Shown: positions 36,239-46,386 of the stretch, piece by piece
Position numbering within the stretch: position 1 is the stretch's first letter
How the letters are laid out: each line of letters opens with the position of its first letter
DNA from: Thiomargarita sp.
GTDB taxonomy: Bacteria > Pseudomonadota > Gammaproteobacteria > Beggiatoales > Beggiatoaceae
Length of the DNA stretch: 64,000 nucleotides
Assembly (NCBI GenBank): GCA_020721005.1
Contig: DYNP01000006.1
Span: forward strand, 62,001-126,000
Direction of reading: 5' to 3'
Program-made: the position numbers and the translations under genes
Notes under the pieces: model-generated
Seen by the model: the letters and a program-made list of their open reading frames with translations, nothing else
The model's database searches: none
Told to the model about the DNA's origin: nothing

Positions 36239-36700
36239 TCAGTGGTTTGTGGGATAGTGTTTACGGATGGCATTTTCTATGTAGGTCAGGTCGGGTAGCC
36301 AAACGGTTTCTTTACCCAATAGGTTGACTTTGAAAGCCAGCCCGGATTGGTTTTCAATAATGGGTTGAGTTAGGTCTTTTTCGTTTAAATTCAAGACTCT
36401 GGGAACTTCTAAAATGGGAAATCCATAAAAGGGTAGGCTGTGACTTGCTTCAAGTCCATATAGGATCAGTAGATGGCTTTTGGAGGAAAGTATGTACTCT
36501 TTACCGGTGATCAAAGTTTCTAGGGCAATCATGGGAAGTTGTTGATGGCGCCAGTCTAGGGTGCCCAATAGCCAGTTGGGACCGTGATCGGTTGTTTTGC
36601 GCGGTTTAAGATAATGGGTAATTTCGGCCACTACTGAAATGGGGAGCAGCAAGGGTTGGTCTTGGGTAGAAATCAGTAAACTGCGTACGATTTGGGACAT
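36239..36700 (-). CDS. chpC: ChpC-like CheW-domain protein
   Basis: The product has 153 residues from ATG 36700; a TTG 6 codons earlier is less likely. It is a compact CheW-like domain: SLLISTQDQPLLLPISVVAE, GTLDWRHQQLPMIALE, FPILEVPRVLNLNE. ChpC in Pseudomonas is the auxiliary adaptor of the Pil-Chp system, connecting inputs to the ChpA kinase. It sits 38 bp after the chpA stop on the same strand, which supports the name. I am less sure of ChpC than of the CheW fold. Confidence 0.78.
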   Translation of the reverse strand: MSQIVRSLLISTQDQPLLLPISVVAEITHYLKPRKTTDHGPNWLLGTLDWRHQQLPMIALETLITGKEYILSSKSHLLILYGLEASHSLPFYGFPILEVPRVLNLNEKDLTQPIIENQSGLAFKVNLLGKETVWLPDLTYIENAIRKHYPTNH

Positions 36701-36738
36701 GGGTTTTAACAGGGGCAAGAGGGTTAAATGAGGAAGGG

Positions 36739-39700
36739 TTAGTGATTCTGGAGATTTTGCGATTTGGCAGCTCGTTCAGCCAATAACGCATTGATATTTT
36801 CCAGCAGTTCAGTTTCATTAAAGGGTTTGCCCAGGTAACGATCGATCCCAATCTTTTCAGCCCGGTCCCGATGCTTAGTTCCTGTTCTCGAGGTGATCAT
36901 GATGATGGGAATTTCTTTGAGTTCGGGACTGTTTCTAATTTGGGTGGCGAGTTCATAGCCGTCCATGCGGGGCATCTCGACATCGAGTAACATCAGGTCG
37001 GGAATGTGTTCTTGTAGTTGGGCAACGGCGTCAACTCCATCCTTGGCTGTGAGCACTTCCATGCCTTGTCGTTTCAGGAGGCGCGCGGTGACTTTACGAA
37101 CTGTGATCGAGTCGTCGACGACCATGATCGTTTTGGCTTGTGGTTTTTCTTCTTGTTCCACGGAGATAGAGGGGGCCACATAGGTTTGGGTTTTGTCAGC
37201 ACTGCGTACTAAGGTGGGGACGTCTAAGATGAGGACGACTCGTCCATCTCCTAAAATAGTGGCTCCGGCGATCCAGCGAATGCTGCCGATTTGAGGACCG
37301 ACTGATTTGACTACAATTTCTTTGCTGCCTTCGATGCTGTCGACCAATAGGGCAACACGGCGGTCCCCAGTGCGCACCAATAAGACGGGAATTAATGGGG
37401 TATCGATGGTGGCTTTGCCAAAGCCCAACAGTTCTCCGAGGTGAAAGATGCGGTACTGGTATTCCATGTATTTGTGGTAACGAACTTCTTCAGTGGACAT
37501 GACTTCTGCGCGAGGAGCTCTCATAACTGCGTCTACATTGTTCATGGGTAGGGCAAGGGTGTCTTCGCCGACGTGAACTAATAGGGCTTGATTAACGGTT
37601 AAAGAGATGGGCAGGCGAATTTCAAAGGAGGTCCCAAATCCCGTTTGGGAGTGGATTTGGAGGCTGCCGCTGAGTTGTTTAATTTCACTGTTGACAACGT
37701 CCATCCCGACTCCTCTACCAGATATTTGAGTCACTACTTTAGCGGTACTGAAGGAGGGTTCAAGAATGAATTGCATAAGGTCGTGGTCGCTGATCACGGT
37801 GTCAGGTTTGATCAGACGTCGCTCCTCAGCTTTTTTGCGAATGGCAGTGAGGTTGAGTCCGGCGCCATCATCGCTGAGTTTGATGACCAGTTCTGCGCCT
37901 TCTTTGGCTAGATCTATACTGATTTTAGCGATGGGCGGTTTGCCGGATTGTTGCCGGATTGCCGTTTCCTCTATGCCATGACCGATGGCGTTTCTCAACA
38001 TATGTTCCAAAGGAGCTACGATGCGATTAAGGACGGTTCGTTCAAATTCAATATTTTCTCCATTGATGACAAAGTCTACTTGTTTACGTATTTCCCTGGC
38101 GGTTAAGCGAGCAATTCGTTGCAATCTTGGGGAGATTCTGGCAAAAGGAATCATTCGAGTGCGCATAATTGCGTCCTGCAATTCTGCCCCAATCCGCGTT
38201 TGTTGAATCAGCAAGGTATCTGTTTGACGAGTGAGTACTTTCAAACTGTCTTGAATGTTGACCAAGTCGTTGATACTTTCCATCAAGCTTCTGGACAGTT
38301 GTTGCATGACGGAGAAACGGTCAAGTTCTAAGGGGTCAAATTCTTCTTGATCGGCTTGCTTTAAAAGAGGATTTCCCCTGTATTCATTGAAGTGAGAGAG
38401 GATTTGGGCTTCGGTTTCTATTTCCAATCTACGCAATTGATCGCGTAATCGACTGACAGTTTGTTCCATTTCTCCCAAATTCCCCTTCACCAAGGCTTGT
38501 TGTTGTTCCATGTGGGCTCGAGAAATCGTCAATTCCCCCGCCAATCCTGTCAATCTTTCAATCAAGGCAACTCTGACTCGAATACGGTCTTCTCCTCCCT
38601 CCTGATCAGTTTCTTTATCTACCTTTTCCATGGGTTGGCTGATGTCCAATGGTTCCTTTTCTAAAGGAGGAGGATTCTCTTTTAGGGGAAGAGGTGTCAC
38701 AGAATCTGTGAACTTTTCGCCTTCCGGCGTTAAGGCTTGATTGATCTGGTTGATGAGGTCATTGGGCATTTCCAAGGGTACACCCGAACGGATTGCCTCT
38801 AACATGGCAGCCAATTCGTCTACGCTGTTTTGAATGACTTCCTGCAATTTTGGATTGGTATGCGCCCCGCCTTCAACAATTTTGGTCAGTACGGATTCCA
38901 GATTGTGGCTTAAATCCCCCATGGGGGCAATACCAACCATTCGAGAACCACCTTTTAAGGTATGAAGTTCGCGCTGTAATTCTTTCATCAACCCCATATT
39001 ATTAGGCGTATTCTGCCAACGTTCCAAAAGCGACTGCGTATTTTCGAGGATTTCATCCGCCTCATCCAAGAAAATCATCATAAACTCATCTGAAGCATCT
39101 GGAAAAGACTCCTCAGAAGGATCTTCAGTTTCTTTTGCGTGAACTACCTTAGCTGCAGGAAGGGCTTCAAGTGCCAACTGTATATTATCTAGTAGAGATT
39201 GTAAGGATATTTCTGACACGGCTGAACCGGATAAAAGTTGGGCCATGAGGGCTACTGCTTGTTCAAGCAGACTCTTTTTATCCGTAGGCAGTGAGACTCC
39301 TCGTTCCATCAAGGTTCGAGTATATGCTTCAAGGGGAGAAGCCACTTTGGAAATGGCGGTGAATCCTACGCTTCTTGAGCTACCATTCAGCGAATGGAAG
39401 GCTCGCATCATTTGTTGTTCCAATTCTGGAGAACTTAAATTATGGGGAGGTGCATTCAATAATGCAGTCAAATCAGCCAGATGTTGCCGCGTTTCTTTCT
39501 CAAAAATAGCCAGCAATGTGGGATCTATTCCCTCTTGAATAGGAGTAGACTCTATTCCTGATAGCTCAATAGATGAGTCAAGGGGAGATAATTCAATGGG
39601 GGTTATATCCTCAGATAGGGATAAAGAGTCCAAGTCATCTAACGAGAGCTCAGGATCGGTTTGTGCTAAATTGAAGGAATTTTCCTGTTCGGAATTTCCC

Positions 39701-40554
39701 TCAGTTCCCTCTTGATCGAGAAAGTTGATTTGTTCCAATGTATCCGTCTCAAAGAGGGTAGATTCTGCACCAAATTCTTCCTCAAGTCCCGAAATTCCTT
39801 CCTCAAGATTGGAAAGGTTATTTCGATCTTCTGCTAATGACTGCTCATTTTCTGCCTCAAGAGTAGTAAGAGAGTTCTGATCCTCATCCAATGAGTCATA
39901 AATTTCATCTTCAAGAGTAGAAAAAGCGTCTTGATCCTCCTGCAGTGACTTCTCTGCCACGAGATCAAGTGCTTTTTTATCAGGCAAAGCAGGGGCATTT
40001 GTGTTTTTAAGGGGAGACGCCAGTTCTACTTCCGGTTTTTTCACTTTTTTGGGCACAGAGGAAGTAGTCTCTTTATTGACGACGGAAGATAATTGATCTT
40101 CCGGGGGAAATTGTCCCTTACTTGTTCCCTTGGATTGCACCAAGCAATAAGCTTCTGAGATGAGTACTCTAATACTGTAAGGAGTTGCTCGCTGAGTCGT
40201 GAAATCCTCAACTAAATTAGGGAGGGAGTGTAAGGCTTTGGCAACCAGTTCAAGGGTTATCGGCGAATTGGGAATGCTGCTGTCTAAAGTCTTATTCAAC
40301 AAATTTTCAAATTGCCAACCCAATTCCCCAATAACCATAGCACCCACCAAGCGACCACTGCCTTTTAGAGTATGAAAATTTCGTCTTAACGTCCGCAGGG
40401 CTTCCACGTCTTCTGGATTATCCCGCCAACGTTGGAAGTGATCCCGCATTTCTTCCAGTACCTCACCCACTTCCTCCCTGAAAATATCTAAAATTTCCTC
40501 ATCCACTTCTGTTGAGGAAGTCTGTTCGGCTGGAATATCTAACAATTTATCCAT
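36739..40554 (-). CDS. chpA: ChpA C-terminal part: hybrid chemotaxis kinase of twitching motility
   Basis: The product has 1271 residues from ATG 40554 (GGGA upstream). Three Hpt domains carry FHTLKGSGRLVGA (His61), FHSLNGSSRSVGF (about 388) and ELHTLKGGSRMVG (about 531). An acidic low-complexity linker lies at about 190-330. Dimerisation and HATPase domains follow (HMLRNAIGHGIEE, about 855; GRGVGMDVV), then a CheW domain (about 1000-1110) and a receiver (IMVVDDSITVRK, LLDVEMPRMDGYE, about 1138-1260). This is the kinase core of the Pil-Chp system controlling type IV pili. Pseudomonas ChpA has about 2470 residues; the missing N-terminal region is the separate gene at 40831, and a hairpin element lies between them. 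Confidence 0.92.
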   Translation of the reverse strand: MDKLLDIPAEQTSSTEVDEEILDIFREEVGEVLEEMRDHFQRWRDNPEDVEALRTLRRNFHTLKGSGRLVGAMVIGELGWQFENLLNKTLDSSIPNSPITLELVAKALHSLPNLVEDFTTQRATPYSIRVLISEAYCLVQSKGTSKGQFPPEDQLSSVVNKETTSSVPKKVKKPEVELASPLKNTNAPALPDKKALDLVAEKSLQEDQDAFSTLEDEIYDSLDEDQNSLTTLEAENEQSLAEDRNNLSNLEEGISGLEEEFGAESTLFETDTLEQINFLDQEGTEGNSEQENSFNLAQTDPELSLDDLDSLSLSEDITPIELSPLDSSIELSGIESTPIQEGIDPTLLAIFEKETRQHLADLTALLNAPPHNLSSPELEQQMMRAFHSLNGSSRSVGFTAISKVASPLEAYTRTLMERGVSLPTDKKSLLEQAVALMAQLLSGSAVSEISLQSLLDNIQLALEALPAAKVVHAKETEDPSEESFPDASDEFMMIFLDEADEILENTQSLLERWQNTPNNMGLMKELQRELHTLKGGSRMVGIAPMGDLSHNLESVLTKIVEGGAHTNPKLQEVIQNSVDELAAMLEAIRSGVPLEMPNDLINQINQALTPEGEKFTDSVTPLPLKENPPPLEKEPLDISQPMEKVDKETDQEGGEDRIRVRVALIERLTGLAGELTISRAHMEQQQALVKGNLGEMEQTVSRLRDQLRRLEIETEAQILSHFNEYRGNPLLKQADQEEFDPLELDRFSVMQQLSRSLMESINDLVNIQDSLKVLTRQTDTLLIQQTRIGAELQDAIMRTRMIPFARISPRLQRIARLTAREIRKQVDFVINGENIEFERTVLNRIVAPLEHMLRNAIGHGIEETAIRQQSGKPPIAKISIDLAKEGAELVIKLSDDGAGLNLTAIRKKAEERRLIKPDTVISDHDLMQFILEPSFSTAKVVTQISGRGVGMDVVNSEIKQLSGSLQIHSQTGFGTSFEIRLPISLTVNQALLVHVGEDTLALPMNNVDAVMRAPRAEVMSTEEVRYHKYMEYQYRIFHLGELLGFGKATIDTPLIPVLLVRTGDRRVALLVDSIEGSKEIVVKSVGPQIGSIRWIAGATILGDGRVVLILDVPTLVRSADKTQTYVAPSISVEQEEKPQAKTIMVVDDSITVRKVTARLLKRQGMEVLTAKDGVDAVAQLQEHIPDLMLLDVEMPRMDGYELATQIRNSPELKEIPIIMITSRTGTKHRDRAEKIGIDRYLGKPFNETELLENINALLAERAAKSQNLQNH

Positions 40555-40604
40555 AAAGTTTCCCAATAGTGGGTAGGGCGTATTAATCAGTCTTTAATTA
40601 TCCC

Positions 40605-40695
40605 GGAGTGGAAGCTTTAGCCGAAAAACCGTTGGCGTCCCCCTCACTCCCTCAAATTGAAGGCGCTTACCGCCGACCGGCTAAAGCCTCTACTC
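40605..40695. repeat. Hairpin element 4 (diverged), inside the chpA gap
   Basis: The left arm ggagtggaagctttagccg and the right arm cgaccggctaaagcctctac enclose a core in reverse orientation (cccctcactccctcaaattg). It lies between the two halves of chpA. Confidence 0.7.
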
Positions 40696-40718
40696 CACGT
40701 ATCTCAACTGATTTGCAA

Positions 40719-40746
40719 GTAGAGACGCGATTAATCGCGTCTCTAC
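40719..40746. repeat. 28-bp perfect palindrome
   Basis: gtagagacgcgatt is followed directly by its exact reverse complement. A third half-copy (atcgcgtctctagg) lies 13 bp further on. This type of agagacgcgattaatcgcgtctct palindrome is, from memory, widespread in filamentous cyanobacteria and sulfur bacteria. Confidence 0.7.
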
Positions 40747-40830
40747 CATCATTAATCATCGCGTCTCTAGGTTTAACGCAAAAAATCGTATCTCTGCTAC
40801 AAGGACCTGTTTAGCTTTTGATGATACACC

Positions 40831-42507
40831 CTAAGCTGCGAGTAAAAATTTCAGGCGCCTCTCCATATTGTCCAGGATATCCGCCGCATCCATTGGATTG
40901 CCTGCTAAAGTATCTAAGTACAGTTCCAAACTGATGAGGGCATCCGCCAAAGCCTTTTGTTTATCTTCTGGCGGGATATGCGATTCTTTGATGAAGATTT
41001 TTTGAATATAACGAGTACAATGGGCGAGGAGTTTAGCTGCACGTTGATGGTCGGTAGACAGTAAAAATCCTTCAATTTGTTTTAGGTGTTGAGGTATTTC
41101 TAAGAAGGTTTCATCAGGGTTTTTGGTGTCAATGAAAGTAACGAGAGGGGTTATAATTTGCGTGAGTTCTTGTTTAGCCTCGTCAACGGCTATACCAATG
41201 ACTTGCTTAAATTGAGGGGTATCCCAGAATTGAGTTAAATTTTCATCCTGTAAACGGAGTCTGGCATGAACGCCTTGAACGCGCATGATATCGAGGGCCC
41301 CGGTAACCTTTAACAAAGACTCCGCGATATTCAGTAGAATTGTAATATCTGGAGGGGTCTTACCTTGGATAATCTCTGCAATGAGCTTCCTCTGTTGTAA
41401 GATTAATTTGCGTTGAACGGAGAGCCCCAACAGTCCTAGAGTATTTGCAATATCACTGAGTTGTTGGACCAAAGGCGTTAAATCCGTAACTGAGGCATTA
41501 TCCGCTCGGTTATAGATGTCTAAAGTCTCTTCAACGCGGGCAAAATCATCTTTCAATAAGGTGACAACAATTTTAATCAATTCGATATCGGGCCCCGAAA
41601 GTACATCTAACAACTGAGAACTGGGACCATCTTTAGCCGTACCTTCACCCAAATGATAGACATTTTTGACTTCAGACAGTCGTTTACCCTTGGAAGAAAC
41701 AGTAGTTGCAGTATAAAGAAGGGCATTTAAGAGCGCCTTGGGAGGAATGGCTTTGATCCCGGCATTCCCTTGCTCAGCCCCTTTTTTAAGTTCATTGTCC
41801 ACTTGTTTTAGCAAATTCAGTACAGTATTATTGAGGACCAGCCCCTTATCCAGTAATCCTTCTATGACAGCTTCAGTTATCCACCAAACTTGTGTGATTG
41901 GGGTTTGCCCGGTGGTCTGCTCAAGTCGCTGCAACACAGTTTGTAAGTATTTAAGTCCTTCTTCAGGTTGTTTAGGCGTCTTGACAATCGCAGTCAGACC
42001 CTTTTGGTAAGCCAATCGCATCTTTTGGAAAAGTTCTTTTAGTTTAGGATCAGGAATCGGAGGGGCTTTGGTGAAAATATGAGTGATAGTCAGATCTGGA
42101 TTAAATAAATGGGCTGCAGATAAGGGCTTATCCCCAATTAAGGAGAGTAACTTATTTAAGAGAGGTAATACGGCTAATGGAGTATCTTGCTCATTGATCC
42201 ATAGATGATCTAAGTAGTTTGGCAGGTAAATTAACGTGCTCATGAGCGTGTCATAAACGGAATCAGTACTTTGTAGCCCGGATGAACTGAGACTGGATAT
42301 AACCTTTTCAGTGGTTTGAACGATGAGCGCAGGGGTGGGCATCTCCATAATAGTGAGTGCGCCTTGAACCTCATGGAGCCAGATCAAACTTTGCTGTAAG
42401 GGGGCTACCTCCGTGGGATTTTCAACATACTGTTCCAGAGCTTGACGAATTTGTTTGAGGTTTTCGTCAATGATGGTTTTGGTCCAGGTGAGAGCGGAGT
42501 ATTTCAT
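40831..42507 (-). CDS. ChpA N-terminal part (pseudo-Hpt region)
   Basis: The product has 558 residues, all helical, without kinase, CheW or receiver domains. The N-terminus (SALTWTKTIIDENLKQIRQA, LEQYVENP, then LIWLHEVQGALTIMEMP) matches the start of Pseudomonas ChpA in layout: a degenerate Hpt domain with HExQG in place of HTLKG. It precedes the chpA kinase gene on the same strand in the right operon position. I read it as the N-terminal third of ChpA encoded separately. It could help organise the kinase in the polar array; phosphotransfer is doubtful since the usual HTLKGSG motif is not kept. Confidence 0.8.
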   Translation of the reverse strand: MKYSALTWTKTIIDENLKQIRQALEQYVENPTEVAPLQQSLIWLHEVQGALTIMEMPTPALIVQTTEKVISSLSSSGLQSTDSVYDTLMSTLIYLPNYLDHLWINEQDTPLAVLPLLNKLLSLIGDKPLSAAHLFNPDLTITHIFTKAPPIPDPKLKELFQKMRLAYQKGLTAIVKTPKQPEEGLKYLQTVLQRLEQTTGQTPITQVWWITEAVIEGLLDKGLVLNNTVLNLLKQVDNELKKGAEQGNAGIKAIPPKALLNALLYTATTVSSKGKRLSEVKNVYHLGEGTAKDGPSSQLLDVLSGPDIELIKIVVTLLKDDFARVEETLDIYNRADNASVTDLTPLVQQLSDIANTLGLLGLSVQRKLILQQRKLIAEIIQGKTPPDITILLNIAESLLKVTGALDIMRVQGVHARLRLQDENLTQFWDTPQFKQVIGIAVDEAKQELTQIITPLVTFIDTKNPDETFLEIPQHLKQIEGFLLSTDHQRAAKLLAHCTRYIQKIFIKESHIPPEDKQKALADALISLELYLDTLAGNPMDAADILDNMERRLKFLLAA

Positions 42508-42720
42508 AAGTTACTTTGTCAGGAGAGTTTTGTTCTTTGGCTGGTAAGTATTAAAAAAAATGTTTAAGGTCCAGGTAGGGCGAACAATACCGAGGAGTTA
42601 TCTACGACTTGTCGACATACTGTTTGAATCAGTTTTCCTACAGAACTTCAGAATTTACAGACAGAATGGATGAACTGGAGAGCATACCGAGGATTTTCCT
42701 TTTTTGCGCCGTAACTCAAT
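42508..42720. other. Gap between the hairpin element and chpA N-terminal gene
   Basis: There is no gene. ttttttgcgccgtaactcaat at its right end resembles ttctttgtgccgtaactg near 46610. Confidence 0.4.
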
Positions 42721-42873
42721 AGACCTCTTGCAAAAGTATGCGATCATGAAAAAATGAGAGTTGCCCCTCAATTAAGATACCCTGGAGTGGAGGCTTTAGC
42801 CGGTCAGCCGTAGGCATCCCCCACATAGTGAGATGGCAAGGGCCGACCGCTGACCGGCTAAAGCCTCTACTCC
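42721..42873. repeat. One-ended MITE-like element with hairpin 5
   Basis: The terminal repeat agacctcttgcaaaagt (42721-42737, preceded by AAT) and the internal segment gatcatgaaaaaatgagagt are present. A hairpin follows with arms 42784-42808 and 42849-42873 (25 bp, one G-T pair) and a 40-nt loop in reverse orientation (ccgtaggcatcccccaca). The opposite terminal repeat is absent. It sits between pilJ and the chpA N-terminal gene. Confidence 0.8.
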
Positions 42874-42908
42874 AATTGACTCCCCTTTTTAGGAGGAAGA
42901 GGTTCACA

Positions 42909-45014
42909 CTAAGATGATTCGGAGGAAGAGTCGGCTAAACTGTCGATATTTTGCTGTATCTCAAGAGGTAATTTGAATCCGGCCACCGATTTTTTGAGGT
43001 CATTGGCGAGTTTGGCCAAGCGTTCAATAGAGGCTGCGGTTTCATTTGTACCACTGGAAGTTTGCATGGTGATTTCTTGAATAATTGTCATAGTGCCGGA
43101 TATATTCGAGGCAACGGCGGCTTGTGTGCGCGAAGTTTGGGATATGTTTTCAATTTGTGTGGCAAGTTGGACTGAAACGCGCTCAATTTCAGTGAGTGCC
43201 TCCCCTGCCCGTTCGGTGATTTTGGCACCTGATACCACCCCAGTCGTACTTTGTTCCATGGAATTGACGGCTTCATTGGTATCCCCTTGAATGGTTTTGA
43301 CCAGGGCGTCGATCTGTTTGGTGGCATTACTGGAGCGTTCAGCCAGGCGTTGAATTTCATCGGCAACGACGGCAAAGCCCCGTCCAGCTTCACCAGCCAT
43401 GGCGGCTTGAATCGCGGCATTAAGGGCTAAAATATTAGTTTGGTCGGCGATGTCGTCAATCAGTCCTACAATTTCGCCAATTTCTTGAGAACTTTCTCCG
43501 AGTCGTTTAATCCGTTTAGAGGTTTCTTGAATTTGTTCCCGAATGGCGTCCATCCCAGCGATAGTATCCTGCACTGCCTTGGCACCGCGACTGGCAATTT
43601 CAACGGATCGTTTGGCGACTTCGGCAGATTCCACTGCATTGGCAGAAACCTTTTTGACTGAATTGGCCATGCCAATGATGGCTTGTCCGGCTTTGGCGAT
43701 TTGTTGGGCTTGACGTTCACTGGCTTGAGAGAGGGTTGCAGCGGTGTTACGGGTTTTTTGAGCTGCTGTGGTTACTTGCATGGCTGTGCCGTTGATGTTG
43801 ATGACGAGTTCTCGTAATGCCTCAATTGAATAGTTGATGGCATCGGCAATGGCGCCCGTAAAATCCTCTGTAACGGTTGCATTTACGGTCAAATCTCCGT
43901 CTGCAAGGTCAGCAATTTCACTGAGTAGCCGCAAAATGGCTTCCTGATTACGTTGGTTCATGTGCTGACTTTCCTCCAAACGCCGCTTAGTTTCTTGGGT
44001 TCGTGCTTGGTTGGAGCGGATAATATTGATTCCAAGGAGGATGAGAAAGGTGAAAACGAGTAGGGCTAGGACATAGCCAAGCGTGGGTGAGATAATTCGG
44101 CTTTTGGCGTGAGTGTGGTAGACATTTTGTAAATCTTCAATAATATCCAAGAGTTTGGGGGTGTGTTGTGTGAGACTTTGCCAGGCGTCTTTGGCGATAA
44201 AGAGTTGTTCTGCTTTGTCCAAAAAGTAGTCAATGCGCTCAATCCGTTCCTCAAACAGGGTGGATAAATTGTGCAGTTCTTGTAAAACTGCAGGATCAGT
44301 GACGGGAGTTATGGTTATTTCCCCAGGTTCAGGGTTACCTTCTTGTAGTAAGGTGAGGGTGTCACTGAATTGGCTGATGGCTTCGTCGAGTTGGGCTTCT
44401 GCATCGACTGCATCTGCGGAAAATCCTCGACTGAAAGATGATTTTATGCCGTTGTTGATTCGTTCTAATAGGAGTAATTGACGGGTGGACAGGAGCATTT
44501 GAGCGGGAGAAGCCCCCCCCTCATTCAATTTCTTGAGCAAGGTATTGGTTTGTACGGTAACCTCAGTCATGATGCCGTCTAAACTGGAATAGTCCGCGTA
44601 GAGTTTGGTCACCGCTTCTTCTGTATTCATAAGCTGCACAAGGATAGAGTCGATGGGTTGCCAGGCGGTCAATAGGTTAGAAAGTGCGGGCAGTGCATTG
44701 TCAGGGGTTTTAGGAAGGTTTAAATTGGGGTCTCCTTGGGAGAGAGCTTCCAAGATGGTTTGGTAATCTTTCCTGGTTTGTGTGAGACGAACAAAGCCAG
44801 TTTCCTCACCTCGAGAGGCTTGAGCGGCGTGTTGTGTCAATTGTTGAGACAACAGTCGTAAGCGGGTAATATAGTTGAGGTAAACCTCGTCCTTTTGTGT
44901 GTTAATTGCAACGAGGGTAAAGGTGGCCACCATGGCTATAAAGAGGATAAATAATAAAAATATGAGGGTAAATAACCATGAATTGGAGGTTGACAGAGTT
45001 TTAAAGGTTATCAT
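42909..45014 (-). CDS. pilJ: Twitching motility chemoreceptor PilJ
   Basis: The product (701 residues) is the chemoreceptor of the Pil-Chp system. TM1 is [22 protein letters not shown] periplasmic helical region with PilJ-type sequence ([20 protein letters not shown]) spans about residues 40-305. TM2 is [23 protein letters not shown] follows, then the signalling domain with [20 protein letters not shown] and [18 protein letters not shown]. The tip differs from classical receptors (DDIADQTN in place of DEIAFQTN), as in PilJ. It lies 26 bp after pilI. Confidence 0.95.
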   Translation of the reverse strand: MITFKTLSTSNSWLFTLIFLLFILFIAMVATFTLVAINTQKDEVYLNYITRLRLLSQQLTQHAAQASRGEETGFVRLTQTRKDYQTILEALSQGDPNLNLPKTPDNALPALSNLLTAWQPIDSILVQLMNTEEAVTKLYADYSSLDGIMTEVTVQTNTLLKKLNEGGASPAQMLLSTRQLLLLERINNGIKSSFSRGFSADAVDAEAQLDEAISQFSDTLTLLQEGNPEPGEITITPVTDPAVLQELHNLSTLFEERIERIDYFLDKAEQLFIAKDAWQSLTQHTPKLLDIIEDLQNVYHTHAKSRIISPTLGYVLALLVFTFLILLGINIIRSNQARTQETKRRLEESQHMNQRNQEAILRLLSEIADLADGDLTVNATVTEDFTGAIADAINYSIEALRELVININGTAMQVTTAAQKTRNTAATLSQASERQAQQIAKAGQAIIGMANSVKKVSANAVESAEVAKRSVEIASRGAKAVQDTIAGMDAIREQIQETSKRIKRLGESSQEIGEIVGLIDDIADQTNILALNAAIQAAMAGEAGRGFAVVADEIQRLAERSSNATKQIDALVKTIQGDTNEAVNSMEQSTTGVVSGAKITERAGEALTEIERVSVQLATQIENISQTSRTQAAVASNISGTMTIIQEITMQTSSGTNETAASIERLAKLANDLKKSVAGFKLPLEIQQNIDSLADSSSESS

Positions 45015-45040
45015 AGGGAGACCTTATGTTCTTTGATAGA

Positions 45041-45583
45041 TTAAATGGCCACTTTGAGAAAGGTATCACTTTGAGTTAGGGTATGGATGTCTAAAACTGT
45101 CCAAGTTTTGCCCTCGATCTTAAAAAATCCTTTGGCAAAAGGGGCTAACCACTGTTCCTTGCAAGGGGTATCAGTATCTAAGGCATGCTCTGGGAAGTGT
45201 TTGAGTCCAATGACTTCTTCAACGAGTATTCCAGCGTGGATCCCCGTTTGATTGATGATTAATAATCGATTGCGCTTATGTGGTATTAGAGGTTTGGCTT
45301 GCAGGCAGGCTTGCACGTCGATAACCGGAACTAATTGTCCACGGAGATTGGCTATCCCCTTGATCCAGGTTTTAGCTCCTGGTACGCGAGCCATGGGAGA
45401 TGGACAATAGAGGACTTCTCGGATGTCAGTGAGTGTGGTGACGAGTAGAGCATCTCCCAAACGGTAGGCCAATCCCCGCCATAAAGTTAATACCTTGTCT
45501 TGCCGGGGTAAGCCCTTAGGTTTTTGAGTCGCTCGTTTGTCGAGAGTCGTGAGCCATTGGTAAGGGGTTAAAGGTGTCGGCAT
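45041..45583 (-). CDS. pilI: CheW-like adaptor PilI
   Basis: The product (180 residues) is a single CheW domain, seen in WRGLAYRLGDALLVTTLTDI, KGIANLRGQLVPVIDVQACL and LIINQTGIHAGILVEEVIGL. It links PilJ to the ChpA kinase in the twitching array. It starts 9 bp after the pilH stop and ends 26 bp before pilJ. Confidence 0.93.
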   Translation of the reverse strand: MPTPLTPYQWLTTLDKRATQKPKGLPRQDKVLTLWRGLAYRLGDALLVTTLTDIREVLYCPSPMARVPGAKTWIKGIANLRGQLVPVIDVQACLQAKPLIPHKRNRLLIINQTGIHAGILVEEVIGLKHFPEHALDTDTPCKEQWLAPFAKGFFKIEGKTWTVLDIHTLTQSDTFLKVAI

Positions 45584-45592
45584 AGGGGTTGT

Positions 45593-45955
45593 TTAACTGA
45601 GGAGTTTTTTAACAACATCAAGGAGTTGCTTTTGCTCGACGGGTTTAACCAAAAAGTCCTTAGCCCCTTGCATGATACCCCAAGCTTTATCACTTTCCAT
45701 ATTTTTAGAGGAGACAATAACGACTGGGATATGACTGGTTTCCGGACTTTTGGTAATTTTACGGGTTGCTTGAAAGCCATTGAGTCCGGGCATAACCACA
45801 TCCATAATGATCAAATTTGGTTTAATATCCTTAGCCTTTTGAATACCTTCTTCCCCATTAGAGGCTTCCGTAGTTTGATAGCCTTGACTTTCCAACATAT
45901 TTTTGACCAAATAAGCGTCAGTTGGGGAATCGTCAATTATCAGTATATGTGCCAT
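45593..45955 (-). CDS. pilH: Response regulator PilH
   Basis: The product (120 residues) is a receiver domain only: ILIIDDSPTDAYLVKNML with paired acidic residues, phospho-acceptor Asp in IIMDVVMPGLNG, and the Lys in KDFLVKPVEQ. In Pseudomonas PilH opposes PilG in controlling pilus retraction and cAMP. The gene follows pilG after 32 bp. Confidence 0.93.
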   Translation of the reverse strand: MAHILIIDDSPTDAYLVKNMLESQGYQTTEASNGEEGIQKAKDIKPNLIIMDVVMPGLNGFQATRKITKSPETSHIPVVIVSSKNMESDKAWGIMQGAKDFLVKPVEQKQLLDVVKKLLS

Positions 45956-45987
45956 AATGCGCTACTTTTTTTGAGTTAATTTGAGGA

Positions 45988-46386
45988 TCAAGAACCCTTG
46001 GTTAAGACATAGGTCTTTATCGTGTTCAACAACTCCTCACGAGTAAAAGGCTTAGTCATATAGTGCTCAGCACCGACAATCCGACTGCGAGCCCGTTCAA
46101 ACAATCCGTCTTTACTGGAGAGCATCACGACTGGGGTCTTCTTAAAAGCGGGATTGTTTTTGATGAGCGCGCAGGTTTGATAACCGTCCAAGCGAGGCAT
46201 CATAATATCCACAAAGATAATATTGGGTTGATGTTCCATGACTTTTGACAGTGATTCAAAGCCGTCCGTTGCAGTAATAACTTCACATCCCGCCTTTTTC
46301 AGTAAGGTTTCGGCAGTCCGCCTAATCGTTTTACTGTCGTCAATCACAACGACTTTTATCCCCTCAAAACTGGCTTCACTACTCAT
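45988..46386 (-). CDS. pilG: Response regulator PilG
   Basis: The product (132 residues) is a receiver domain: VVVIDDSKTIRRTAETLLKK, phospho-acceptor Asp in IIFVDIMMPRLDGYQ, and Lys in HYMTKPFTREE. PilG is the output regulator of Pil-Chp that promotes pilus extension. It is the first gene of the operon pilG-pilH-pilI-pilJ-chpA-chpC; the promoter should lie in the 46387-46800 gap. Confidence 0.94.
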   Translation of the reverse strand: MSSEASFEGIKVVVIDDSKTIRRTAETLLKKAGCEVITATDGFESLSKVMEHQPNIIFVDIMMPRLDGYQTCALIKNNPAFKKTPVVMLSSKDGLFERARSRIVGAEHYMTKPFTREELLNTIKTYVLTKGS

